In this document: one piece after another, positions 1-5,444 of the stretch
How the letters are laid out: each line of letters starts with the position of its first letter
Numbering within the stretch: position 1 is the first letter of the stretch
NCBI GenBank assembly: GCA_017537045.1
Contig: JAFYLN010000054.1
Coordinates: 1-5,476, forward strand
Direction: 5' to 3'
Length of the DNA: 5,476 nucleotides
Source: Oscillospiraceae bacterium
Lineage (GTDB): Bacteria > Bacillota_A > Clostridia > Oscillospirales > Oscillospiraceae
Position numbers and translations under genes: made by a program
The notes under the pieces: generated by a model
The model's input: only the letters and a program-made list of their open reading frames with translations
The model's database searches: none
What the model was told of the DNA's origin: nothing

Positions 1-927
1 ATTGATGGGGGTCTTCACGCCGTATTTTCTGCCCTCGCGGCAGACGACGCCGTTGATGGCTTCGATCTCGCAGGCCTTGCCGTGCTTCAGATCCTGGAGC
101 ATGGAGGGCTCGATGTCCCGGTGCTTCTTCATGGCGATGGGGATGAGCATGGTGGCGATGGCGCGCTTGATGGGGTTCTTGTAGTAGAACAGGGCGGTGA
201 TGTTCTTACCCTGGACGGGGGCGAACTCCACACCGGCGGCGTGGCCCACGTCGATGCACTCCTTCATACAGCGGATGGCCACCTTCCGGGCGTCGGCGTT
301 CTCGGACACGCTGCCAAAGGTGCCACCCACCACGGTACCGAGACCGGAGAAAGTAGCGTTGATCAGCAGTTTGGACCACCGGGCACCCAGCAGGTTGGAC
401 TCCTCGTGAACGGGGCACATCAGCTCCAGCAGGCTGCGGACCTTCGCAAACTGAGCGTCGCTGATGCCCTCCATCTTGCCCATGTGGAAAGACAGGCTGT
501 CGGGATCGCTGGTCAGGATGCACTCGCCGGGACCGGCCAGGGTCGCGCCCCACTCCACGGTGCAGCCCATGGTGTGGCCGCTGCCCACGATCTCGGCAAT
601 GCTAGGCTCAGGCAGACCGTTCTGCAGGGTCACGATGACGCCCTTCTCGGACAGAAAGTCCTTCAGCATGGCCACTACCTGCTCGTTCTGCAGCTGCTTG
701 GTCATCAGCAGGACGATGTCGTACTTGCCCTCCATCTGATCAGGGGTGATGGCCTTCACGGGGACGGTCATCTCCACGGTGCCCGTGATGTGGGCGCCCT
801 TCTCGTTCAGCACCTGAACATGAGCCTGATTGCGGTTGACCAGAACGATGTCCCCGCCGTTCTTCGTGATATAAGCACCCAGGACCGTGCCCAGAGAACC
901 TGCGCCGTAAATTGCACATCTTGCCAT
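1..927 (-). CDS. panE: 2-dehydropantoate 2-reductase (ketopantoate reductase, PanE/ApbA family), 3' end cut by window edge
   Basis: Reading the minus strand from an ATG at 927-925 gives 309 uninterrupted codons that run off the left edge. Family members reduce 2-dehydropantoate to pantoate with NADPH in the cytoplasm, a step towards pantothenate and coenzyme A. Seen here: an N-terminal Rossmann glycine motif GAGSLG (residues 8-13), the strand ending LLMTK (73-77), the LQNGL motif (101-105) with its conserved Asn, RWSKLLIN (183-190) holding the expected catalytic Lys186 and Asn190, and CEIEAING (286-293) with the conserved Glu. Members usually run about 300-330 residues, so only the last helix or so should be missing. 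The start is fixed by AAAGGAG at 943-937, 9 nt upstream. GC is high (about 60 percent by eye), unlike the SIR2 gene. Not every ApbA-family protein acts on ketopantoate; some are paralogues with other 2-oxoacid or hydroxyacid substrates, so the family is certain but the exact substrate is not. Confidence 0.9.
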   Translation of the reverse strand, partial: MARCAIYGAGSLGTVLGAYITKNGGDIVLVNRNQAHVQVLNEKGAHITGTVEMTVPVKAITPDQMEGKYDIVLLMTKQLQNEQVVAMLKDFLSEKGVIVTLQNGLPEPSIAEIVGSGHTMGCTVEWGATLAGPGECILTSDPDSLSFHMGKMEGISDAQFAKVRSLLELMCPVHEESNLLGARWSKLLINATFSGLGTVVGGTFGSVSENADARKVAIRCMKECIDVGHAAGVEFAPVQGKNITALFYYKNPIKRAIATMLIPIAMKKHRDIEPSMLQDLKHGKACEIEAINGVVCREGRKYGVKTPIN

Positions 928-957
928 GGTGTATCGCTCCTTTGGAGTTTTTCTTTC

Positions 958-986
958 ATTATATCTGGGGCGGCAGGAAATAGCAA
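958..986 (-). promoter_or_regulatory. Probable sigma-A-type promoter of the panE-family gene
   Basis: On the minus strand TATAAT (963-958) is a perfect -10 box, with TTGCTA (986-981) 17 bp upstream as a 4-of-6 match to the -35 box. Transcription would begin near 951, giving a leader of about 24 nt that contains the AAAGGAG ribosome binding site. The position and spacing are what a promoter for the leftward gene needs. There is no extended -10 TG. Confidence 0.6.
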
Positions 987-1007
987 TGATGACTTGGTGC
1001 GGTCTGC

Positions 1008-1037
1008 TGTGTCGTTGGGGTATACCCTAGTGACACA
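1008..1037. promoter_or_regulatory. 30-bp interrupted palindrome, candidate protein-binding site
   Basis: Two nested inverted repeats share exactly one centre (1022.5): a perfect 10-bp palindrome GGGTATACCC (1018-1027), and outer arms TGTGTC (1008-1013) and GACACA (1032-1037), separated from it by 4 unpaired bases on each side. In all 22 of 30 positions are symmetric. It lies outside both predicted transcripts, about 57-86 bp upstream of the panE start point and about 80 bp upstream of the recombinase -35 box. A DNA-level role (activator, repressor or recombinase site) is therefore likelier than an RNA hairpin. The binding protein is unknown. Confidence 0.5.
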
Positions 1038-1080
1038 ACGGAAACAGGCTCTTTTTCATGTCATTTAAGTTATATTTCGT

Positions 1081-1100
1081 ATTTTGCAATATTTCAAAAT
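1081..1100. promoter_or_regulatory. 20-bp near-perfect AT-rich palindrome
   Basis: ATTTTG (1081-1086) and CAAAAT (1095-1100) flank AATATT (1088-1093), all on one centre (1090.5); only the pair 1087/1094 breaks the symmetry. It sits just upstream of the recombinase promoter (-35 at 1115) and is not transcribed from either predicted promoter. AT-rich palindromes arise by chance more often than GC-rich ones, so function is uncertain. It could be an operator or an accessory recombinase subsite. Confidence 0.35.
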
Positions 1101-1114
1101 TCACAGATAGTTTA

Positions 1115-1143
1115 CTGAAAGAAAACCTGCCATTTGGTATAAT
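1115..1143 (+). promoter_or_regulatory. Probable sigma-A-type promoter with extended -10 for the recombinase operon
   Basis: TATAAT (1138-1143) is a perfect -10 box preceded by TGG (1135-1137), giving the extended -10 form TGnTATAAT. CTGAAA (1115-1120) lies 17 bp upstream as a 4-of-6 match to the -35 box. Transcription would start near 1150, giving a leader of about 24 nt that includes AAAGGGG (1158-1164). This is the strongest + strand promoter I can see, and it should drive the recombinase and the SIR2 gene. Confidence 0.7.
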
Positions 1144-1151
1144 AATGGCAG
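1127..1151. promoter_or_regulatory. Inverted repeat enclosing the extended -10 box, candidate operator
   Basis: CTGCCATT (1127-1134) and AATGGCAG (1144-1151) are perfect 8-bp inverted arms. The 9-bp spacer (1135-1143) is precisely the extended -10 element. The left arm lies upstream of the predicted start point near 1150, so the repeat cannot fold in the transcript and is best read as a DNA-level binding site. A dimer bound here would exclude RNA polymerase. The adjacent recombinase, which has a C-terminal helix-turn-helix, is the obvious candidate ligand, but nothing in the sequence proves it. Confidence 0.55.
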
Positions 1152-1173
1152 ATTACGAAAGGGGTGTTGTCCC

Positions 1174-1734
1174 ATGAGAGTAGGCTATGTCCGCTGCTCC
1201 ACCGCCGAGCAAAACGAGGCCCGACAGCTGAAGATGATGGAGGAACAGAAGGTCGAAAAGATCTTCATCGACAAAGCCGGCGGCAAGAATGTCGACCGTA
1301 AGGACTTCAAGGCCATGATGGCCTTCGTCCGCGCCGGTGATACGGTGATCGTGGAGAGCATCTCCCGCATTGCCAGAAACACCAGGGATCTGCTGACCAT
1401 CATTTCCAGTCTGACCGAGAAAGGCGTGGAGTTCGTCAGTCTGAAGGAAAGCATCGATACCACCACGCCCCACGGCCGGTTCATGCTCACCGTCTTCGGC
1501 GCCCTGGCCGAGCTGGAACGCGAAAGCATCCTGGAACGCCAGCGTGAGGGTATCGAGATTGCCAAGACTGAAGGTAAGTATAAAGGCCGTAAGCCTGTGG
1601 CGGTCGATGAAGCAAAGTTTCGCGCGGTCTGCGCCAGATGGCGAGCCGGTGAGATTACAGCAAAAGCGGCGATGCAGGAAGTTGGGTTGAAGCCAAATAC
1701 ATTTTATCGCAGAGCAAAAGAAATGAACCTGTAA
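1174..1734 (+). CDS. Small serine recombinase, resolvase/invertase family
   Basis: This 186-residue protein should cut and rejoin DNA through a serine-linked intermediate, acting as a resolvase, an invertase or a site-bound regulator. The N-terminal catalytic domain (about 1-135) holds VGYVRCST (residues 3-10) with nucleophile Ser9 and Arg7, SISRIARN (62-69) with the catalytic Arg65 and Arg68, the GRFMLTVFGALAELERE segment (101-117), and the long dimer helix that follows. GRKPV (138-142) begins the linker to a short C-terminal helix-turn-helix (about 146-186, with ITAKAAMQEVGL then NTFYRRAKEM). Length and order fit the Tn3-resolvase/Hin class (about 180-200 residues), not large phage-type serine integrases. 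It lacks the N-terminal MerR-like domain of IS607 recombinases. The start follows AAAGGGG (1158-1164) by 9 nt and the gene looks intact. The SIR2 gene begins 36 nt downstream with no terminator between, so the two are probably cotranscribed. Target site and reaction cannot be told from sequence. Confidence 0.92.
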   Translation: MRVGYVRCSTAEQNEARQLKMMEEQKVEKIFIDKAGGKNVDRKDFKAMMAFVRAGDTVIVESISRIARNTRDLLTIISSLTEKGVEFVSLKESIDTTTPHGRFMLTVFGALAELERESILERQREGIEIAKTEGKYKGRKPVAVDEAKFRAVCARWRAGEITAKAAMQEVGLKPNTFYRRAKEMNL

Positions 1735-1770
1735 TACACTATATCGATCTATAAAGGAGTGAAATAATCA

Positions 1771-3096
1771 ATGAATTGTAACTGTGCCATTTGCCAGAAC
1801 AATCTGCCGTTCACCATGCCGGATGAAATCATTAGTGCCGCAAGGCAGGGCAATCTGGTTTTATTCTGTGGTGCTGGTATTAGTACAGAAAAAAAGGGTG
1901 TAATGCCCTACTCATTCTATACGTCAATTCGCGAAGAGCTTGGTGAAGAAGATACAAACATTTCCTTCAGTGAGCTCATGCAAATATACTGCAACCAGCC
2001 AAATGGCAGGAAGAAAATGTTGCGAAAGATTAAAGATAGATTTGACTACATTCACTCTTTTCCTGAACTAGAGAATAACGCTACTGACTTTCATAACGAA
2101 TTAGCAGAGTTATTTTTTATAAAGACAATAATCACAACCAATTGGGATACGTATTTCGAAGATTGTTGTGCAGCAACACCGATTACGATTCCAGAAGATT
2201 TTGCGTTTTGGGATACCGAAGATCGTTACGTTTTAAAAATACATGGCTCCATTAATAATTTAAGTACGATTGTCGCTACTAAAGATGATTACGGCAAGTG
2301 TTTCTCCCGACTGCAAAACGGCATTATCGGTGCCACCCTGAAAACAATACTAGCAACAAAAACTGTTGTGTTCATTGGTTTTTCTTTTGGTGACGAGGAT
2401 TTTTCTCAAATTCTGGAATACTTGAGAAATGAAATGAATGAGATATACCCTCATATTTATATTGTCACAATCGATGCAACCCTTGATAAAAAGTTAGGAT
2501 ATAATAATTCAACATGCATCGTTACAGACGGTACATATTTCCTTCACCAGCTCAAACTAATCTTCAAAGAGAATGGGTGGATTACAAACTGCGAAAACCG
2601 TCCGATCATCCAAGAGCTACTCTATAGTCTTAAAGATATTCATTCTGATGTAGGCAAAATAGATCTCAACAAATACCCTAACGTTATCTACACCTTGGCT
2701 TATCAGGATGGCGTGATTCATGCTCTTGATAGATTTCTGCATATGTATAGCTCTGGTACCTATAACATTCCAGGACGTATTCCTTGCTCTGCTAGAGCTT
2801 ATGAGAAACTATCAAATGATGCTCACGAAGCTGGTGACTACTGGAATATGGCGTATTACGAAGGATATACCAACGGATTAGTATTAATTGAAGCAACAGA
2901 GGACGACTTTGAAGCTGCAAAGGATTTCCCTTTGTTTTTTATCCCTTATGTTGAGCAGGATATTGATAGCTTTGATACTTTCATGATTGAACTTGAAAAA
3001 TCATGCAATAAAGACAATGAGTATTCGTCCTATGCGCAAAAAATAGCTAGTCGGTATGGTGCTCCTGATATAGTTGTTCATCATCTACCATACTGA
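1771..3096 (+). CDS. SIR2-like domain protein, putative NAD+-consuming anti-phage effector
   Basis: The 441-residue protein has a SIR2-like core: VLFCGAGIS (residues 30-38) for the NAD-binding glycine loop, TTNWD (122-126) with the conserved Asn124 and Asp126, KIHGS (156-160) with the expected catalytic His158, and FIGFSFGDED (201-210). Core proteins of this type in defence systems degrade NAD+ to stop phage growth; others bind nucleotides or deacylate, so the activity here is inferred. Residues 1-12 carry a CxCxxC cluster (Cys3, Cys5, Cys8) that may bind metal. Residues about 280-441 match no domain I know; they are rich in aromatic and acidic residues and could sense a trigger or mediate oligomerisation. 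No signal peptide or membrane segment is evident. AAAGGAG (1753-1759) lies 11 nt before the start; Met16 is a possible later start without such a site. The gene is clearly more AT-rich (roughly 40 percent GC, some 60-base stretches below 30) than its neighbours, suggesting recent transfer. All catalytic-type residues are present, so it looks functional. Confidence 0.88.
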   Translation: MNCNCAICQNNLPFTMPDEIISAARQGNLVLFCGAGISTEKKGVMPYSFYTSIREELGEEDTNISFSELMQIYCNQPNGRKKMLRKIKDRFDYIHSFPELENNATDFHNELAELFFIKTIITTNWDTYFEDCCAATPITIPEDFAFWDTEDRYVLKIHGSINNLSTIVATKDDYGKCFSRLQNGIIGATLKTILATKTVVFIGFSFGDEDFSQILEYLRNEMNEIYPHIYIVTIDATLDKKLGYNNSTCIVTDGTYFLHQLKLIFKENGWITNCENRPIIQELLYSLKDIHSDVGKIDLNKYPNVIYTLAYQDGVIHALDRFLHMYSSGTYNIPGRIPCSARAYEKLSNDAHEAGDYWNMAYYEGYTNGLVLIEATEDDFEAAKDFPLFFIPYVEQDIDSFDTFMIELEKSCNKDNEYSSYAQKIASRYGAPDIVVHHLPY

Positions 3097-3278
3097 TCTT
3101 ATTCCTCTTTCGTAAGTACATTGCCGGCTCAAGGATGGATATACTCTGTCGCCCGCAGGTAAACCCCCAATCCATGAAGCTTAGAATGGCCTGCTTTCCA
3201 TAGCATAAAAGATATTGATTCTTAGATAGCATTTTTCGTTACAGTACGCTATACTGATGCTAAAGGAGGTGGCGCGGC
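3097..3278. other. Intergenic gap between the SIR2 gene and the WYL pair, no terminator found
   Basis: This 182-bp gap shows no strong GC-rich stem followed by a T run, so transcription from the recombinase promoter could continue into the WYL genes. The middle part (about 3121-3200) is visibly more GC-rich than the SIR2 gene before it. A weak inverted repeat ATGGAT (3135-3140) / ATCCAT (3170-3175) is present with a 29-nt loop. An open minus-strand frame crosses most of the gap but lacks support as a gene. The gap probably holds the right-hand junction of the AT-rich segment. Confidence 0.4.
3227..3262 (+). promoter_or_regulatory. Hairpin or dyad directly before the WYL1 ribosome binding site, with a -10-like TATACT
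   Basis: TAGCAT (3227-3232) pairs with ATGCTA (3257-3262), and CAGTA (3242-3246) pairs with TACTG (3252-3256). On the 3' side the two arms abut, while the 5' side has a 9-nt bulge, giving 11 potential base pairs. The last base of the stem is the first base of AAAGGAGGT (3262-3270). TATACT (3250-3255) within it resembles a -10 box but lacks a good -35, and a start there would leave only about 17 nt of leader. It may be a promoter with an overlapping operator, or an RNA hairpin in a read-through transcript that affects initiation. Confidence 0.3.
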
Positions 3279-4514
3279 ATGGCATACAGTGAGCTCATCA
3301 AAAACTTTGACCGGATTCGAGATTACATGCGGCAGTTCTATGTCTATGGCTTCAAGAGCCGGAATGAGTATGATAAGAAGAGTGCCCGGAGCTATGACAA
3401 TGAGCGCCGCCGAATTGAGAGCTGGCTGGGGGATTTCATGAGCTTCCGTCAGACAGTAGATGGAAAGAATGTCTTCCTGTCCGTAGACAGCCGATCCATT
3501 CCCAGAAATCCTCTATACAGCGCATTCAAAGCTAAAAGCTTCACCCCCGGTGATGTGACTTTCCACTTCTATATCCTGGATCTGCTTCAGGATGGCCGCG
3601 CCTGCAATGCCCAGGAGATCGTGGATTTGTTCTCCGAAAAGTATCTGTGTCACTTCGACACGGACTGGGAACCTGACATTTCCACCGTTCGGAAAAAGCT
3701 GAAGGAATATGTATCCCTGGGTCTCTTGAAGAGCGAAAAGCATGGACGGGAACTGGTTTTCAGTCGGAATGACAGTACCATCGAACTGAGTACATGGGCT
3801 GATACACTGGCATTCTTCGCTGAAGCTAACCCTCTGGGTGTAGTGGGCTCTTTCCTGCTGGAAAAGCTGGAAACTGTACCGGACTATTTTCAGTTCAAGC
3901 ACCACTATATCCTGCACACGCTGGACAGCCAGCTGCTTCTCCAGCTTTTGACTGCTATTGGCGAACATCGCCGAATTAATTTGACCAATGCCAGTGTCCG
4001 CAGTACTGCCGGAAAAGTAGTTCACACAGTCTATCCTTTGAAGATTTTTGTCAGCACCCAGGGTGGCAGGCAGTACCTGCTGTGCTATCATTTCCGATTT
4101 CATAAGCTGATGTTCTTCCGGATAGATTACATATACGCCGTGGAACCACTGGACCCAGAACCCAATCACGAACGGTACGCAGGCTATTTCGAGAAATTCC
4201 AGTCCCACCTCTGGGGTACCTCCGGAGGTACAGGCTTCAATGTAGATCATCTGGAAATGACCGTTACCTATGGCCCTGGCGAAGAGTTCATACCCAAGCG
4301 GCTGGAGCGTGAGAAACGAAACGGCACTGTTGAAATCCTGGATGATCGCACTTGCCGTTACAGCACCGATGTATACGATGCTTCGGAGCTGATTCCCTGG
4401 CTTCGTACCTTTATCGGTAGAATCGTAAAACTGGAATGCTCCGACAGTACTGTTGTGGAGCGCTTCTGGTCGGATTTAGAAAAGATGTCCGCCCTGTACG
4501 GAGGTGATAGATAA
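3279..4514 (+). CDS. WYL-domain transcriptional regulator with winged helix-turn-helix (first of a tandem pair)
   Basis: This 411-residue protein has the layout of a WYL regulator, in which a DNA-binding helix-turn-helix precedes a WYL ligand-sensing domain and a C-terminal WCX-type extension. Residues 1-60 form a conserved-looking, charged helical N-terminus (SARSYDNERRRIESWLGD, 35-52). Residues about 93-165 read as a winged helix with an insertion: FYILDLLQDG (97-106), then STVRKKLKEYVSLGLL (135-150), then a hairpin-like ELVFS (158-162). The WYL module lies at about 215-292: YPLKIFV (252-258), RQYLLCY (264-270), where Gln replaces the Trp of the name-giving triad, and FFRIDYIYAVEPL (279-291) with one conserved Arg. 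DASELIPWLRTFIG (367-380) fits the WCX end. AAAGGAGGT (3262-3270) lies 8 nt before the ATG. The stop overlaps the next start by one base (TAATG), so the two are translationally coupled. Some WYL proteins regulate defence genes, others DNA repair or metabolism; the target here is unknown. Confidence 0.87.
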   Translation: MAYSELIKNFDRIRDYMRQFYVYGFKSRNEYDKKSARSYDNERRRIESWLGDFMSFRQTVDGKNVFLSVDSRSIPRNPLYSAFKAKSFTPGDVTFHFYILDLLQDGRACNAQEIVDLFSEKYLCHFDTDWEPDISTVRKKLKEYVSLGLLKSEKHGRELVFSRNDSTIELSTWADTLAFFAEANPLGVVGSFLLEKLETVPDYFQFKHHYILHTLDSQLLLQLLTAIGEHRRINLTNASVRSTAGKVVHTVYPLKIFVSTQGGRQYLLCYHFRFHKLMFFRIDYIYAVEPLDPEPNHERYAGYFEKFQSHLWGTSGGTGFNVDHLEMTVTYGPGEEFIPKRLEREKRNGTVEILDDRTCRYSTDVYDASELIPWLRTFIGRIVKLECSDSTVVERFWSDLEKMSALYGGDR

Positions 4515-5428
4515 TGCTGTTCAGCGAGGTATACGGTATTTATTTTGAGGTACTCTCCGAAATCCTGGAGAAAGCCGTAGACGGCGAACTGACCAGCGAC
4601 GCCATGTATGCCGTCATTCGGGAAAAGGGCTTTGAAGAGAGCGTCCTCACCATTCCTCAGAACCTGACCAATCAGGTCTGGCCATTGCTGAATTCTAATT
4701 TCACCACACCGCTGGAACATAAGCCCTCCCAGCCCATAACCACGCTGCAAAAGCGCTGGATGAAGGCGCTGCTGCAGGATCCCCGTATCCAGCTCTTCGC
4801 ACCTACTGCAGATGGGTTGGAGGATGTAGACCCGCTGTACCCTGCGGATGCGCTCATTTACTTTGACCGTTACAATGACGGCGACCCCTTTGAAGATGAA
4901 CAGTACATCCGGAATTTCCAGACGATCTTGACAGCCCTGCGGGAAAAACGATGGCTGCGACTGCGGTTTCTGGGGCGGAACAATATCCCCCATACCTGGA
5001 ACTGTATTCCTTACAAGCTCGAATACTCGCCGAAAGATGATAAATTCCGACTGATCACCGCAAACAACCGGGTCCCCCTGATCGTCAATCTTGCCCGAAT
5101 CACCGAATGCGATTTGATGGAGCCGGTCAACAGCGAAGACTTTCGTCCCAAGGCCATGCGCAAGCAGACGCTGGTGCTGGAACTGATCGATGAACGAAAC
5201 GCACTGGAACGTTGTATGCTCCATTTCTCCCATCTGGAAAAGGAAACCGAGCGAATCGATGACAGGCATTATCGTCTGACCCTGCACTACGAAAAGGACG
5301 ATGAAACGGAGCTTCTGATCCGTGTGCTGTCCTTCGGTCATGTGCTGAAGGTCATTTCCCCGGACCAGTTCAAAGAAAAACTGAAAAACAGAATCACAAA
5401 ACAGATGCAGTTGCGGACTCAGAAATGA
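4514..5428 (+). CDS. WYL-domain protein (second of a tandem pair)
   Basis: This 304-residue protein is a divergent WYL-family member, probably partnering the one before it. Residues 1-60 are helical without a motif I can name. TTLQKRWMKALLQDPRIQLF (76-95) resembles a shortened DNA-binding or linker segment. The WYL module spans about 130-205: FQTILTALREKRWLRLRF (135-152), CIPYKLEYSPKDDKFRLITA (164-183), where FRL stands in the place of the WYL triad, and VNLARITEC (191-199). The C-terminal part (about 217-300, ETELLIRVLSFGHVLKVISP within 264-283) fits a WCX extension. No full winged helix like that in the upstream protein is visible, so it may depend on its partner to bind DNA. The start is set by GGAGGTGA (4500-4507) inside the upstream gene, 6 nt before the ATG. 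The stop lies within the stem of the following terminator. From memory, pairs like this are common in Clostridia, which would make it a resident locus rather than newly acquired; I could not check that. Confidence 0.82.
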   Translation: MLFSEVYGIYFEVLSEILEKAVDGELTSDAMYAVIREKGFEESVLTIPQNLTNQVWPLLNSNFTTPLEHKPSQPITTLQKRWMKALLQDPRIQLFAPTADGLEDVDPLYPADALIYFDRYNDGDPFEDEQYIRNFQTILTALREKRWLRLRFLGRNNIPHTWNCIPYKLEYSPKDDKFRLITANNRVPLIVNLARITECDLMEPVNSEDFRPKAMRKQTLVLELIDERNALERCMLHFSHLEKETERIDDRHYRLTLHYEKDDETELLIRVLSFGHVLKVISPDQFKEKLKNRITKQMQLRTQK

Positions 5429-5444
5429 GTTCGCAACTTTTTTT
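5410..5444 (+). terminator. Strong intrinsic terminator ending the WYL genes
   Basis: GTTGCGGACTCA (5410-5421) pairs with TGAGTTCGCAAC (5426-5437) across a GAAA loop (5422-5425). That makes a 12-bp stem with a single G-U pair, followed by seven T (5438-5444). The TGA stop of the second WYL gene (5426-5428) is the first triplet of the descending arm, so the last nine sense codons or so and the stop overlap the terminator. It is the only clear + strand terminator in the window. Confidence 0.92.

Noticed and set aside
82..1068. Long + strand open frame of 328 codons
   Set aside because: It is the antisense shadow of the GC-rich panE-family gene. Its product is a low-complexity string rich in His, Gly, Asp and Leu, and it runs through the divergent promoter region.
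1174..1734. Recombinase as a phage-type large serine integrase or IS607-type transposase
   Set aside because: At 186 residues it lacks the long C-terminal zinc-ribbon and coiled-coil domains of large integrases and the N-terminal MerR-like domain of IS607 enzymes.
1740..1760. TATAAA-like boxes in the recombinase-SIR2 gap as an independent SIR2 promoter
   Set aside because: A start from TATAAA at 1750-1755 would fall after the AAAGGAG ribosome binding site, leaving the message without it, and no -35 box is apparent.
1968..1979. 12-bp direct repeat CAGTGAGCTCAT, also at 3287-3298, considered as a cassette boundary or recombination site
   Set aside because: Both copies lie inside coding sequence (Ser-Glu-Leu codons), and about one chance 12-bp match is expected in a window of this size.
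3513..4250. Minus-strand open frame of 245 codons
   Set aside because: Antisense to the first WYL gene, with no motif and no ribosome binding site of note.
4358..5341. Minus-strand open frame of 327 codons
   Set aside because: It lies opposite two well-supported WYL-domain genes, has no recognisable motif, and spans their junction.
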